Below are positions 17,065-26,830 of a stretch of DNA of 64,000 nucleotides, piece after piece; position 1 is the first letter of the stretch, and each line of letters starts with the position of its first letter. The stretch covers positions 620,001-684,000 of the forward strand of contig NZ_CP088930.1 of NCBI RefSeq assembly GCF_027594825.1, written 5' to 3'. This DNA is from Serratia liquefaciens (GTDB taxonomy: Bacteria; Pseudomonadota; Gammaproteobacteria; Enterobacterales; Enterobacteriaceae). Below the pieces are notes generated by a model. The model was not told the origin of the DNA. It saw only the letters and a list, made by a program, of their open reading frames with translations, and made no database searches. A program made the translations under genes and the position numbers.

Positions 17065-17220
17065 CTAACGGGGGATGTGGGGTTCCGAGATATCAACCAG
17101 ACGGCAGACCTTGGTGTAGTTATTGGATTTCTCACATATTTTATCAGTGACAAAAACGCCAAGGTAGCTCAGCACCAGCAGATAACCGGCCATGCATAAA
17201 ATGAAAATAAGCGTTCTCAC
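17065..17220 (-). CDS. Small membrane protein (51 aa)
   Basis: Not recognised. The GTG-started frame begins RTLIFILCMAGYLLVLSYLG (one helix) and continues with a short soluble tail containing two cysteines (KICEK, KVCRL) and ending SEPHIPR. It converges on the 160-aa gene, with stops ten bases apart. An internal ATG at codon 10 is an alternative start. Codon and residue use look protein-like, but there is no strong ribosome-binding site. Confidence 0.42.
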   Translation of the reverse strand: MRTLIFILCMAGYLLVLSYLGVFVTDKICEKSNNYTKVCRLVDISEPHIPR

Positions 17221-17327
17221 CGATAGGACCAACCTGACAACAAAACCCTGACTATCATACCTTGATTATCCCTTCCTAGACTATTTCAAAGTATTTCATT
17301 AATCCGCTGGTCATTTCAGAGGCTGAA

Positions 17328-18182
17328 ATGTTATGTTATCACATATCAAATAAACCCAGCACAGATGCATTAATGGAAAGCCAAACCCCGCCGTTACTTA
17401 CCGTAGAACACCTGACGCTCTCACTGAACGCAGAGGTCAAGATCCACGATCTGAGCTTCACTTTGCATGCAGGTGAACGTTTATGCCTGCTGGGCGCATC
17501 GGGTTCCGGAAAATCACTGACCGCCGCCGCCATTCTGGGAACGCTGCCGGTCGGAGTAACGGTTAGCGGTTCGATTCGACTGCAAGGGCGAGAAGTGAAT
17601 GGCCTGCGTTTGCAACGGCGTAAAAACACTGAATTGGCCGCCATTTTTCAGGATCCTTTTACCAGCCTCAATCCCCTGACCAGCGTGGGTCAGCAACTGA
17701 TCCTGGCGCTACGCAGCCAAAATGCCCTGACGAAACGCCAGGCCCAGCACTGCGCTGCGGAGTTGCTGACAGCGTTGGGAATGTCGCCGGACAACGTCAT
17801 GCCGCGTTACCCCAATCAACTGTCCGGGGGCCAATGTCAGCGAATATGCGCAGCACTGGCCTTGCTCGGGGAGAAAAGCCTGCTGATCGCAGATGAACCC
17901 ACCACCGCTCTGGACATGGTCAGCCAGCATCAGCTGATTAATATCCTGAAAAGCTACACCGAACGCCCCAGTGCGCCAGCGTTACTGTTTATTACTCACG
18001 ATCTCGCCGTTGCCGCCAGCCTGTGCCAACGTGCCATCGTGCTGGTTAACGGGGAAATAGTCGAGCAGGGTTCCTTCGCACGGTTGTTACAGTCCCCCGC
18101 GCATCCCTACACCCAACGGCTGGTGGCCAGTGCTCAACGCCCGGCATTTAACCGGCCCCCATCACTGAGCCTGGCAGGGTAA
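17328..18182 (+). CDS. Peptide/nickel-type ABC importer, ATP-binding protein 1 (DppD/NikD-like)
   Basis: 284-residue cytoplasmic ATPase of the DppD/NikD family. Motifs in order: Walker A GASGSGKS, Q-loop FQDPFTSLNP, signature LSGGQCQR, Walker B LLIADEPTTALD, and the H-loop ITHD. The C-terminal extension HPYTQRLVAS is typical of oligopeptide/nickel transporters. I keep the first ATG because AGAGG lies five bases before it; MESQTPP (17373) fits family length better but has no ribosome-binding site. It is the first gene of a four-gene importer operon. Confidence 0.88.
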   Translation: MLCYHISNKPSTDALMESQTPPLLTVEHLTLSLNAEVKIHDLSFTLHAGERLCLLGASGSGKSLTAAAILGTLPVGVTVSGSIRLQGREVNGLRLQRRKNTELAAIFQDPFTSLNPLTSVGQQLILALRSQNALTKRQAQHCAAELLTALGMSPDNVMPRYPNQLSGGQCQRICAALALLGEKSLLIADEPTTALDMVSQHQLINILKSYTERPSAPALLFITHDLAVAASLCQRAIVLVNGEIVEQGSFARLLQSPAHPYTQRLVASAQRPAFNRPPSLSLAG

Positions 18183-18186
18183 CGAC

Positions 18187-18978
18187 ATGAACAATCTGCC
18201 CGTGAGCGGGGAAATGCCCTTTATCAGCCTGCAGCAGGTTTGCCGACAATATTCATCAGGGGCCGGTGGGCTACAACCTACCGATCTGAATCTGTACTCC
18301 GCAGAACGGGTTGGATTAGTGGGCTGCTCCGGGGCCGGGAAATCAACGCTGCTTAAGCTGTTGCTGGCGCTCGAAGCGGCGGACGCCGGTCATATCCTGT
18401 GCCAGGGCGAGGAAATCCGTCCCGCCCCGGTTCATAGATTGCGCTGGTATCGGCGGTTAGTGCAGTACGTACCGCAGGACGCCCATGCTTCGCTGAATCC
18501 TCGCCACAGGGTAGTGGAATTGATTACCGCCCCCTTGCGCCAACTCGGCCCACGTCAAGATTTTGGTATCGCTGCCGAACGGGCTTTGCAACAGGTCGAA
18601 TTGGATGAAAGCCTGCTGTATGTGCGAGCCGGACAACTCTCCGGCGGGCAGGCGCAACGGGTAGCCCTGGCGCGTGCTATTGCGCTGAAACCCCGTTTTT
18701 TACTGGCCGATGAACCGGTCAGCGGCCTGGACTTGCCGCTGCGTCAGCAGATCATCGCCCTGCTCGACCAGGTTGCCCGCCAGCAAAATATGGGCATGTT
18801 GCTTGTCTCCCACGATATTTCACTGGTCGCTAGCTTATGTCAGCGCACGCTGGTGATGGCGTCTGGCGTCATCGTGGAAGACCGCCCCACCCACGAACTG
18901 CTTCACACCCCGAGGCATTCCGCTACCCGCCGTTTGATCGACGCCATTCCGCTGTTACCGCCACTTTTTCAGCACTAA
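18187..18978 (+). CDS. Peptide/nickel-type ABC importer, ATP-binding protein 2 (DppF/NikE-like)
   Basis: 263-residue partner ATPase. It shows Walker A GCSGAGKST, Q-loop VPQDAHASLNPRH, signature LSGGQAQR, Walker B FLLADEPVSGLD and H-loop VSHD. It starts four bases after the first ATPase, so the two are co-translated and should form the heterodimeric motor. Replacement of the common SLDVSVQ by GLDLPLR after Walker B matches NikE-like proteins. The tail RHSATRRLIDA is a shortened version of the family C-terminus. Confidence 0.88.
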   Translation: MNNLPVSGEMPFISLQQVCRQYSSGAGGLQPTDLNLYSAERVGLVGCSGAGKSTLLKLLLALEAADAGHILCQGEEIRPAPVHRLRWYRRLVQYVPQDAHASLNPRHRVVELITAPLRQLGPRQDFGIAAERALQQVELDESLLYVRAGQLSGGQAQRVALARAIALKPRFLLADEPVSGLDLPLRQQIIALLDQVARQQNMGMLLVSHDISLVASLCQRTLVMASGVIVEDRPTHELLHTPRHSATRRLIDAIPLLPPLFQH

Positions 18979-18996
18979 AATTTTGAGGAGTTTTGC

Positions 18997-20505
18997 ATGT
19001 TCAACCCGCGCTTTATTGGCCCAACCGGCTGCCTGCTCGCCGGCAGTTTGCTGCTTGTCGGCTGCTTTGACCCTGCGGACCCCAGAGAAAGCACCGGCGA
19101 CGAACGGCGCATCCGACTGGCCATGCTGCAGCCCCCACGCTCCGGGCTCACGCCATTGAGCGATGACGCGTTTAAACTTTCGCGCTGGAGCACCGCCGAA
19201 ACACTGGTGGTGCTGAACGCCGACGGCGATGCCAAGCCGGCGCTGGCAACCGAATGGCAACAGCTGGACCAACACCGCTGGCGCTTCGTATTGCGATCGG
19301 GTGTCAACTTCCATGACGGCAGTGCTATGGCGCCGGAAAGCGTGGTGCGTTCGCTTTCGGCGGCGATGAAGGCCACACCCAAACCGCGCATTCTTGACGG
19401 GGTCGAATTAACGATCGCTGCAGAAGGCGAGCATGCCGTCGTTATCTCTACCGCCGTGCCCGATCCGCTCCTCCCGCAGCGGTTGTCCAGCCCGCAATTG
19501 GCGATCCTCGCAGAACGAGCCTACGCCGCCAACGGCGTGGTTAATCCCTTACAGGCCGGAACCGGCGCCTTTGTACTGACGGAAGTCAACGGCACCAGCA
19601 GCGCACGCTTAAACCGTTTCGACGGCTATTGGGGCGAGAAAGCGACCGCCCCGGGGATCGACGTCAGCTTTGTCCCGGACAGCGCCGCCCGCGCTGCCGC
19701 GCTACGCACCGGCAACGCCGATTTGGTAGAGGCGCTGCCGGTCTCGCAGTTGCCGCTGATTGCGGCTGAATTGATCCACGAAGTGCCCATGCCACGCACC
19801 AATACGCTGTATCTGAACACCCGGGTCGGTGCTTTCCGCGATCCGGCCATTCGCGCCGCCGCCGCTGCGGCGATCAAACGTCGTCCGTTGGTGGACAACG
19901 TCTACGAAGGCCGCGCCGATATTGCCTCCGGGCTGCTGGGTCCCGCCCTGCCTTGGGCCGCACCATTGCGCCAGCCGCAACCGACTCTGCCGACAACTAC
20001 TGTTGAAGGCAAAACCATCACCCTGGCCACTTTCAGCGATCGTGCCGAGCTACCCGAAGTGGCGGTGTATCTGGCGCAGCAACTCAGCGCCGCCGGTTTT
20101 GTGGTGAAGCAGGAAGTGCGGGAATACGCGCACATTGAAGCCGACGCGCTGGCGGGTAAATTCGACGCCTTTATCTTGTCGCGAGCCACGGTGCTGGACT
20201 CTGGCGATCCGCTGGCCTACATGTACAGTGACTTCGCCTGCCGGGGTTCTTTCAACATTGCTCAACTGTGCGATCCGCAGGTAGACGAAGCCTTGACTCA
20301 GGCCGCCGCCATCCCTGCCGGGCCACAACGACGCCAGGCGATCATCGCGGCAGAAAGCCGCATTCTGGCGACCCATGCGGCGATACCCTTGCTGCATGAA
20401 CGCGTGATCCAGGGGGAAGCTGCCGTAATGAGGAGCGCAGAGCGCGATCCGCGTGAACGTCTGCTGGTGACGCCTCGCAGCTTCATCGCCACAGAGCAAC
20501 CTTGA
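18997..20505 (+). CDS. ABC importer substrate-binding lipoprotein (peptide/nickel family 5)
   Basis: 502-residue SBP_bac_5 protein. A lipoprotein signal with lipobox LLVGC places it on the periplasmic face of the inner membrane. Family marks include LATEWQQLDQHRWRFVLRSG, VNFHDGSAMAPESVV and LLHERVIQG near the end. The ligand could be a peptide, nickel chelate or metallophore; I cannot tell from sequence. The gene sits 18 bp after the second ATPase, and its TGA overlaps the permease ATG. Putting the binding protein third rather than first is unusual for this family. Confidence 0.87.
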   Translation: MFNPRFIGPTGCLLAGSLLLVGCFDPADPRESTGDERRIRLAMLQPPRSGLTPLSDDAFKLSRWSTAETLVVLNADGDAKPALATEWQQLDQHRWRFVLRSGVNFHDGSAMAPESVVRSLSAAMKATPKPRILDGVELTIAAEGEHAVVISTAVPDPLLPQRLSSPQLAILAERAYAANGVVNPLQAGTGAFVLTEVNGTSSARLNRFDGYWGEKATAPGIDVSFVPDSAARAAALRTGNADLVEALPVSQLPLIAAELIHEVPMPRTNTLYLNTRVGAFRDPAIRAAAAAAIKRRPLVDNVYEGRADIASGLLGPALPWAAPLRQPQPTLPTTTVEGKTITLATFSDRAELPEVAVYLAQQLSAAGFVVKQEVREYAHIEADALAGKFDAFILSRATVLDSGDPLAYMYSDFACRGSFNIAQLCDPQVDEALTQAAAIPAGPQRRQAIIAAESRILATHAAIPLLHERVIQGEAAVMRSAERDPRERLLVTPRSFIATEQP

Positions 20506-22223
20506 TGGTAAAAGCGCAACGGCTATTGCCACTCGCCTCACGCCTGTTCTCGCTGCTGGGGATGATCGTCCTGATTGGGCTGATGCCCTGGCTGTCCGGG
20601 CGCGATCCGGCGCTCAGCTTGCTGCGGGCGCGTTCGGGTGAACAAGAAGCAACCCCGGAAGCCCTGAATGCCATTCGTCAGCAGTATGGCCTGGAGGACG
20701 GGCCGTTACTGCTGCTTGGCCGCTGGTTTCACGGCGTGCTGCGGGGGGATGCCGGCAACTCGTGGATATCCGGTCGCCCGGTGCTGGAAGGCATGTTGCA
20801 GGCCACAGGGGTTTCTCTGACGCTGATGGGCTACGCACTGGCGATAGCGATGCTGGTCGCGATGTTGCTGGCACTGCCAACCCTGTGGCGCGGCCTGCAT
20901 GGCGAGAACCGCCGTCCCGCAGGCGTGTTAGCGGTATCCCTGACCGCACTGCCCGAATTTTTGCTGGCAGCGCTGCTGTTGATCGTTGGCGCCGTCTGGC
21001 TGCAGTGGTTTCCTCCCTACGGCTGGCAAAGCCTGCAGCATGCCGTGCTACCGGCATTGGCCCTGGGCTTACCGGCCGGCGGCCTGCTGGCCCTGTTGCT
21101 CAATGACGGCCTGGCCGCAACCTTCTCCGAACGCTGGTTGCTGACCTGGAACCTGGCCGGTATCGCTCGGCGGCATTGCCTGCTGGCCGTTCTGCGCCGC
21201 ACGCTGCCTGCGCTGCTGCCGCAGATTGGTTTAGTGCTGATCGGACTGACCGGCGGCGCGATCGCCGTCGAGAAAGTGTTCGCCGTTCCGGGACTGGGCC
21301 GGGCAACATTGGGGGCCGCCATCGCTCAGGATCTGCCCACCTTGCAATGCGGCATCCTGATCTTGTTGCTGCTGGCCTTCGGCACCGGTTTTCTGATGCA
21401 GGGAGCCCATTACCTGCTGTTGGGCCGAATAGCCGCCGCATTACCCAATTCAACGCCGCCACAGCAAAGCAGCCGGGCGAGCTATATTTTCGCCGCCGTC
21501 GCTGCCCTGTCGCTGTGCCTGTTAGTCCTGAGCGGGATCATCCGCGATCCCTTTTCGTCACTGCATATCCGTCTGCAGTCACCCAGTCTGGATCTGCCCT
21601 TTGGCGCGGACGCCACCGGCCGGGACATTCTGGCACGTGTCGCCTACGGTGCACTGAATACCAGCCTGTTGGCGCTGGCTGTCAGCTTCGCTTCGCTGTT
21701 CTTGGGGATAGTGTTCGGGTTGATGCCTCGCCTGATGTGCGGGGTCATTGAGTTGGCCAACGCTACACCGCCGATAGTCGCGGGGCTGTTGGTCACCGCA
21801 GTCACCGGGCCTTCCCCCTTCGGTGCCGCCTGCGCGGTAATGCTGGTCAGTTGGGCGCCGCTGTCCGCTCACTGCGCCTCGTTGTTGGCTGAGGCCCGCA
21901 CCCAGCCTTATATCCGCATGTTGCCGGTGTTGGGGATCGGCCGCTGGCGTACGCTGACGTACTATCTGTTGCCGGCGCTTTGGGTTCCCCTGCTGCGTCA
22001 CGCCATGCTGCGCCTGCCGGGCATTGCTCTGGCGCTGGCGGCATTGGGGTTCCTTGGCCTGGGGCCACAGCCTCCCAGTGCGGAGTGGGGACTGGTACTG
22101 GCCGAGGGCATGCCCTATATCGAACGGGCGCCGTGGGGCGTTCTTGCGCCAGCGGTCGCTCTGGTGCTGTTGGCGGTGCTTGCGGTAACGCTGGCAAATA
22201 CCGCCGGCAATCGCCGACGCTGA
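20505..22223 (+). CDS. Fused ABC importer permease (DppB-DppC-like in one chain)
   Basis: 572-residue protein equal to two family permeases joined. The first half (about 1-305) follows DppB/NikB: a periplasmic loop after helix 1, an EAA-like region, and AVEKVFAVPGLGRATLGAAI. The second half (about 325-572) follows DppC/NikC: LPFGADATGRDILARVAYGA, an EAA region around LGIGRWRTLTYYLLP, and a final helix. Roughly 12 helices in all. No stop or frameshift lies between halves, so one gene supplies the whole membrane channel. It starts at the ATG overlapping the previous stop (TGATG). Confidence 0.85.
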   Translation: MVKAQRLLPLASRLFSLLGMIVLIGLMPWLSGRDPALSLLRARSGEQEATPEALNAIRQQYGLEDGPLLLLGRWFHGVLRGDAGNSWISGRPVLEGMLQATGVSLTLMGYALAIAMLVAMLLALPTLWRGLHGENRRPAGVLAVSLTALPEFLLAALLLIVGAVWLQWFPPYGWQSLQHAVLPALALGLPAGGLLALLLNDGLAATFSERWLLTWNLAGIARRHCLLAVLRRTLPALLPQIGLVLIGLTGGAIAVEKVFAVPGLGRATLGAAIAQDLPTLQCGILILLLLAFGTGFLMQGAHYLLLGRIAAALPNSTPPQQSSRASYIFAAVAALSLCLLVLSGIIRDPFSSLHIRLQSPSLDLPFGADATGRDILARVAYGALNTSLLALAVSFASLFLGIVFGLMPRLMCGVIELANATPPIVAGLLVTAVTGPSPFGAACAVMLVSWAPLSAHCASLLAEARTQPYIRMLPVLGIGRWRTLTYYLLPALWVPLLRHAMLRLPGIALALAALGFLGLGPQPPSAEWGLVLAEGMPYIERAPWGVLAPAVALVLLAVLAVTLANTAGNRRR

Positions 22224-22284
22224 CGGCGCATCCTGACCCGGTTTGTAGTAACATTATTTGTACCTCTACCAGCCGGGAGTCCCC

Positions 22285-22845
22285 ATGCACCATCTGATGT
22301 TAGACATAGAAACGCTGGACATAAAACCGAGCGCGGTGATCCTGGTGGTGGCCGCCGTGTTTTTCGATCCCCAAACCGGCCAGCTCGGTGCCGAATTTGA
22401 AAATGCCGTCAGCAGCCAAAAAGATCAGCCTGGCAGAACCATCAGCCTGGACACCGTCGCCTGGTGGGCAAAACAGTCGGACGAAGCACGCAAGTTGGCT
22501 TTCGGCGGTACGGAAAGCCTCAAGCGTACGCTGACCAACCTGAGCCGCTTTATCCATATGAACAGCACTGACCAGGTTAAAGTCTGGGGCAACGGTAAGG
22601 AGTTTGACTGCACCATCCTTGAGCATGCCTTTCAGCAACTGGACATGCCCTGCCCGTGGAAATTTTGGGACACGCAGGATGTGCGTACGGTGATCACTCT
22701 GGCCGAATTGCTGGGCTTTAATCCCAAGAAAGAGCGGGCATTCGAGGGCACGCCCCATCGTGCACTCGACGATGCCAAACATCAGGCGCGCTACGTGGCG
22801 GATACCATTTCCGCACTTTATTATCGCAAAGCCGCAGCGTCGTGA
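22285..22845 (+). CDS. 3'-5' exonuclease, DEDD family (Rv2179c/RNase AS-like)
   Basis: 186-residue nuclease. The DEDD catalytic residues are visible: D and E in MLDIETLD, an Asp in GNGKEFDCTIL, and HRALDDAKHQ, whose His and Asp complete the DEDDh set. The fold resembles exonuclease VIII-like and RNase AS enzymes that trim RNA or DNA 3' ends. The start MHHLML has GGGAG four to eight bases upstream; the nine-residue upstream extension is discarded. It is 61 bp after the importer operon and transcribed with it or alone. Confidence 0.85.
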   Translation: MHHLMLDIETLDIKPSAVILVVAAVFFDPQTGQLGAEFENAVSSQKDQPGRTISLDTVAWWAKQSDEARKLAFGGTESLKRTLTNLSRFIHMNSTDQVKVWGNGKEFDCTILEHAFQQLDMPCPWKFWDTQDVRTVITLAELLGFNPKKERAFEGTPHRALDDAKHQARYVADTISALYYRKAAAS

Positions 22846-22954
22846 ATCGAGCAAGCTAAACGTACCGAAAGCAGGCGGGTGTTTTGCCCCTTTCCATTTA
22901 TCGCCAGAGTCACTACTCTAGCCCCCTTTGTCACTCGGATGTGCTGTTTTTGTT

Positions 22955-24148
22955 ATGCAAAAATTTCTGTTTCTGCTTCTTAGCCTGGTGCTGCTCGGCC
23001 CGCTGGGTATCGATCTCTATCTGCCGACAATTCCGGCCATCGCTGTCGGCCTTAACAGCAGTGAAGCGCTGATCCAGTCCACCATTTCACTGTTCATTCT
23101 GGTGCTGGGTCTCGGGCAGATTATTGCCGGGCCGCTGGTGGATAACTATGGCCGCAAGCCCGTGGCGCTGGCCGGTATTGTCATCTATATGATTGGTGCG
23201 GCCATGGCGGCGCTGGCCACGACGCCGACGCTGTTCGTCGCGTCTCGTTTGCTGCAGGGCGTAGCGGTCTGCTGTACCGCCGTTGTGGCATTTAGCGGCG
23301 TGCGCGATCGTATGAACGGCGATGACGCGGCTCGCGCCTTTGGCTTCCTCAACGGCACGCTTAACATTATTCCCGCGCTGGCCCCGCTGCTGGGTGGGTT
23401 ACTGGCGGAAGCCTTTGGCTGGCGTGCGCCGTTCTGGTTCCTGGTGTGTTATGCCCTGGCCGTATTGGTGTTGATCGCACTGCGCCTGCCGGAAACCCGT
23501 CCGGCGGACACGGTGCGTGTTAAAGGTTTACCGGTACGCCAATATGCTCGCATCCTCAAAGATCGCCGTTTTCTGTCCTTCGCCGTGGTGAACTCCGGCG
23601 CGATGGGCATGGCGTTGACCTACGTCTCGCTGGCACCCAATGTGCTGATGGGCACCGCCGGGCTGACGCCATTGCAATTCTCGCTGGTGTTCGGTGCCAA
23701 CGGCTTTTGGATCATGCTGGTGAGTTTTTTTGCCAACCGCATCATTCACAAAGTGGGACGTCCGGTATGCCTGGCCACCGGGGGAATTCTGATGGGTATC
23801 GGGTGCGTAGGCCTGTTGCTCGGGGTTAGCTGGCTCTCCGGCCCGGCGCAAACCCATTGGCTGGCCTATATGTTGCCCGTCGCCAGCGCCTGTGCGGGCT
23901 TGGCCTTCGTGATGGGCCCGGCGACCAGTTACGCGCTGGAGCCCTACTCCAACGAGGCCGGTGTCGCTTCTGCGTTGGTGGGTTTCGTGCAGATGGCCGG
24001 TGGCGCAGGCCTGGGTCTGTTGGCGATGGCGCTGCCGTTGCAACCCAAGCTGTCGCTGGCGCTGGTGATGCTGGTAGGTTGCCTGCTGGCGCTGCACGCA
24101 AGGCAGCGCAGCAAGCAAATCAAGGGGCAACTGAAGAAAATTGCCTGA
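22955..24148 (+). CDS. MFS efflux transporter, Bcr/CflA (CmlA-like) family
   Basis: 397-residue, 12-helix drug:proton antiporter of the inner membrane. Motifs are GPLGIDLYLPTIPAIAVGL in helix 1 (the LDxYLP of Bcr/CmlA), the loop 2-3 motif GPLVDNYGRKPVAL, and ASRLLQGVAVCCTAVV in helix 4. The family exports bicyclomycin, chloramphenicol and similar compounds; the substrate here is unknown. The start at MQKFLFLLL is chosen by homology because no clear ribosome-binding site helps. It converges on dadX with three bases between stops. Confidence 0.88.
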   Translation: MQKFLFLLLSLVLLGPLGIDLYLPTIPAIAVGLNSSEALIQSTISLFILVLGLGQIIAGPLVDNYGRKPVALAGIVIYMIGAAMAALATTPTLFVASRLLQGVAVCCTAVVAFSGVRDRMNGDDAARAFGFLNGTLNIIPALAPLLGGLLAEAFGWRAPFWFLVCYALAVLVLIALRLPETRPADTVRVKGLPVRQYARILKDRRFLSFAVVNSGAMGMALTYVSLAPNVLMGTAGLTPLQFSLVFGANGFWIMLVSFFANRIIHKVGRPVCLATGGILMGIGCVGLLLGVSWLSGPAQTHWLAYMLPVASACAGLAFVMGPATSYALEPYSNEAGVASALVGFVQMAGGAGLGLLAMALPLQPKLSLALVMLVGCLLALHARQRSKQIKGQLKKIA

Positions 24149-24151
24149 GGC

Positions 24152-25225
24152 TCAGGCCTCGGTCACTATCGGGACTCTGGCGGCTAACGCCGTCAGCAAT
24201 TCATAGCCCAGCGTGCCTGCCGCGGCGGCGACATCGTCAACCGGCAGGCGCCGCCCCCACAACTCCACTTCTGCACCGATTTCGGCGTGCGGACAGGGCG
24301 TCAGATCGACGACCAGCATATCCATCGACACCGTACCCAGCGTTCGCGTCAGCACGCCGTCCACCCAGACCGGCGTACCGGTCTGCGCATGGCGCGGATA
24401 ACCGTCGGCATAGCCACAGGCGACCACTCCGATGCGTTGTGCCCCCTCGGCGCGATAACGCCAGCCATAACCGACCTGGTCGTTCTTTTTCAGCGTTTGA
24501 ATCCCAATGATTTCGCTGCTCAGCGTCATCGTCGGCTTCAGTCCGCTGTCGGCAATATCTCTCGATTGGCCGTTTGGGGAGGCGCCGTAAAGCACAATAC
24601 CCGGTCGCACCCAACTGCCGTGGGTTTCCGGATGCCACAAAGTGGCGGCGGAGTTGGCCAGACAGCGCGGCGAAGTGATACCTGCTGCAGCCTCTTCAAT
24701 GGTCTCCATCTGTTCGACTACCCCCTGCGGGCCGTCGGCGGTGGCGAAATGGCTCATTAGCGTCAGGCTGGCAATATTGCTTATCTGCTGAGCTTTCAAC
24801 CAAACGGCGTGCAACCGGTCCGGGGCAAATCCCAGACGATTCATGCCGCTGTTCACTTTCAGGTAAACATCCAGCGGTGCCGATAATTTGGCTTCGGCTA
24901 TTGCCGCCAGTTGCCAATCGCTGTGCACCGACGTCGTTAAACGATAGCGATCCAGCAGGGCTAAATCCTGCGCTTTGAAAAAGCCTTCCAACAGCAAGAT
25001 CGGCCCTTGCCAGCCGGACTCGCGCAGCATAATTGCTTCGGCGAGATCCAACAGCGCAAAGCCGTCGGTTTGTGCCAAACTGCGCCAAACATGTTTAATG
25101 CCGTGGCCATAGGCATTGGCTTTGACCACTGACCAGACTTTGGCGCTGGGGGCAAACCGACGAACCACCTGCAGGTTATTTTCAAAGGCGCCAAGGTGCA
25201 ACCTGGCGGTAATCGGGCGAGGCAT
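24152..25225 (-). CDS. dadX: Catabolic alanine racemase
   Basis: 357-residue PLP enzyme that interconverts L- and D-alanine, feeding D-alanine to DadA. The PLP lysine is Lys35 in [10 protein letters not shown], and the second catalytic base is the Tyr of [12 protein letters not shown] near residue 254. [14 protein letters not shown] is the other family block. The start MPRPITARL follows the family; the longer frame adds 19 unrelated residues. It is downstream of dadA in the same orientation, as in the E. coli dadAX operon. The fold-type III racemase length is normal. Confidence 0.95.
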   Translation of the reverse strand: MPRPITARLHLGAFENNLQVVRRFAPSAKVWSVVKANAYGHGIKHVWRSLAQTDGFALLDLAEAIMLRESGWQGPILLLEGFFKAQDLALLDRYRLTTSVHSDWQLAAIAEAKLSAPLDVYLKVNSGMNRLGFAPDRLHAVWLKAQQISNIASLTLMSHFATADGPQGVVEQMETIEEAAAGITSPRCLANSAATLWHPETHGSWVRPGIVLYGASPNGQSRDIADSGLKPTMTLSSEIIGIQTLKKNDQVGYGWRYRAEGAQRIGVVACGYADGYPRHAQTGTPVWVDGVLTRTLGTVSMDMLVVDLTPCPHAEIGAEVELWGRRLPVDDVAAAAGTLGYELLTALAARVPIVTEA

Positions 25226-25297
25226 GGGAACTCCTACGAGCCTGCGAATGCCGTCACGAGCCAACGCCCGTGACGACAACATGATAGTTAAGGTTTT

Positions 25298-26602
25298 TTA
25301 ACGCGCGGGATGCACATCGTTCAAGGGCGCAGTGTAGGCGCTGCGAAATCCGGCACTGTAGCGTGCCACCGCCAGATCGTCTGAAGGAATGGCCGGCGTG
25401 ATGCCGGAAATCAGATCGGAAAGCAATTGCCCGGAACCACAGGCCATTGTCCAACCCAGCGTGCCATGCCCGGTATTCAGAAACAGGTTTTTCAGCGAAG
25501 TCTTGCCGACAATCGGCGTACCGTCCGGCGTCATCGGACGCAAACCGGTCCAGAAGGTAGCTTCCTCCACCCGTCCACCATTAGGGTAAAGATCGCGTAC
25601 CACCATCTCCAGCGTCTCGCGGCGTTTTTGCTCGAGCTGAGTATTAAAACCGACAATTTCCGCCATGCCACCGACGCGAATACGCTGGTCGAAACGGGTG
25701 ATGGCGATTTTATAAGTTTCATCCAAAACGGTCGAGAATGGTGCCGCGGCCTCATCCGTAATCGGAATGGTCAGCGAGTAGCCTTTCAACGGATAAACAG
25801 GGATCGAGACCAGATCGCGCAGCAGCGCGGTGGAGTAAGAGCCAAAGGCCACCACGTAACTGTCGGCCTTGAAGATTTCTCCGCCGCATTGCACGCCGCT
25901 GATTTTGTCCCCTTCCACCAGCAGGCGGTCGACGCTGCGGTTATACAGGAAGGTGACGCCCGCTTGCTGGGCCAGTTTGGCCAACTGCTGAGTAAAGAGT
26001 TGGCAATCGCCGGTTTCGTCGTTTGGCAGTTGCAGACCGCCGGTCAACTTATGCGCCACCTGCGCCAGCGCAGGTTCGACGGTGGCCAGTTGACTGGCTT
26101 CCAACAGTTTGTAAGGCACGCCCGCGTCTTCCAGCACCGCGATGTCTTTGGAGGCGCTTTCAAACTGTTGCTGAGTGCGAAACAGTTGCAGCGTGCCGCC
26201 CTGACGGCCTTCGTACTGAATGCCGGTTTCCTGGCGCAACGCTTTGATGCAATCGCGGCTGTATTCCGCCAACCGCACCATGCGACCTTTGTTGGTCATG
26301 TAGTGTTCGGTGTTGCAGTTTTTCAACATCTGCCACATCCAGCTCAGCTGGAAACTGCTGCCGTCCAAACGAACCGCCAGCGGCGCATGGCGCTGGAACA
26401 TCCATTTGATTGCCTTCAACGGCACGCCAGGCGCAGCCCAAGGCGCCGCATAGCCCGGTGAGATCTGCCCTGCATTTGCCGCGCTGGTTTCCATTGCCGG
26501 GCCAGGCTGACGATCGATTACCGTCACCTCATGCCCCGCCTTCGCCAAATACCAGGCACTGGCAACGCCCACCACCCCACTACCTAAAATTACCACTCGC
26601 AT
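25298..26602 (-). CDS. dadA: D-amino acid dehydrogenase, small subunit
   Basis: 434-residue FAD-dependent membrane-associated enzyme that oxidises D-alanine and other D-amino acids to the oxo acid, passing electrons to the respiratory chain. The N-terminal FAD-binding motif is [18 protein letters not shown], and the C-terminal [15 protein letters not shown] and [16 protein letters not shown] blocks are typical of DadA. It is first in the dadAX operon. A CRP site lies 95 bp upstream, in keeping with the known CRP and Lrp control of dadAX in E. coli. Confidence 0.96.
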   Translation of the reverse strand: MRVVILGSGVVGVASAWYLAKAGHEVTVIDRQPGPAMETSAANAGQISPGYAAPWAAPGVPLKAIKWMFQRHAPLAVRLDGSSFQLSWMWQMLKNCNTEHYMTNKGRMVRLAEYSRDCIKALRQETGIQYEGRQGGTLQLFRTQQQFESASKDIAVLEDAGVPYKLLEASQLATVEPALAQVAHKLTGGLQLPNDETGDCQLFTQQLAKLAQQAGVTFLYNRSVDRLLVEGDKISGVQCGGEIFKADSYVVAFGSYSTALLRDLVSIPVYPLKGYSLTIPITDEAAAPFSTVLDETYKIAITRFDQRIRVGGMAEIVGFNTQLEQKRRETLEMVVRDLYPNGGRVEEATFWTGLRPMTPDGTPIVGKTSLKNLFLNTGHGTLGWTMACGSGQLLSDLISGITPAIPSDDLAVARYSAGFRSAYTAPLNDVHPAR

Positions 26603-26696
26603 CGCTGACTCCAGCTCAAGGCTTCACAAAGCATAATCTTCTGCTCACAGGAAATTAACTCAGTGGAAAAATCCGTCCAACATCTTCATCATCAAA

Positions 26697-26712
26697 CGTG
26701 ACAACATTCACA
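26697..26712. promoter_or_regulatory. CRP site upstream of dadAX
   Basis: CGTGACAACATTCACA matches TGTGA-N6-TCACA with one mismatch. It lies 95-110 bp before dadA, on the dadA side of the 538-bp divergent gap to ycgB. Confidence 0.65.
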
Positions 26713-26811
26713 ATTAATTTATCGTTCATGGCCGGTTCTTTTGCAATAGCTCCCTATAAATAGCGATAAGATGTTGTGAAAGGCAGATTTAAGAGCGAAA
26801 CGGCCCCCATT

Positions 26812-26830
26812 ATGCTGTCATTGACAGCAT
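26812..26830. repeat. Perfect 19-bp palindrome in the dadA-ycgB gap
   Basis: ATGCTGTCA and TGACAGCAT flank a single central T. There is no T-tract, so it looks like a protein-binding site rather than a terminator. The rest of the gap (26603-27140) holds the CRP site and nothing else I can name; short frames there lack ribosome-binding sites. Confidence 0.5.

Noticed and set aside
17251..17271. Fur box before the fused-permease importer
   Set aside because: Only the right half (GATTATC) resembles the consensus; the left half does not match.
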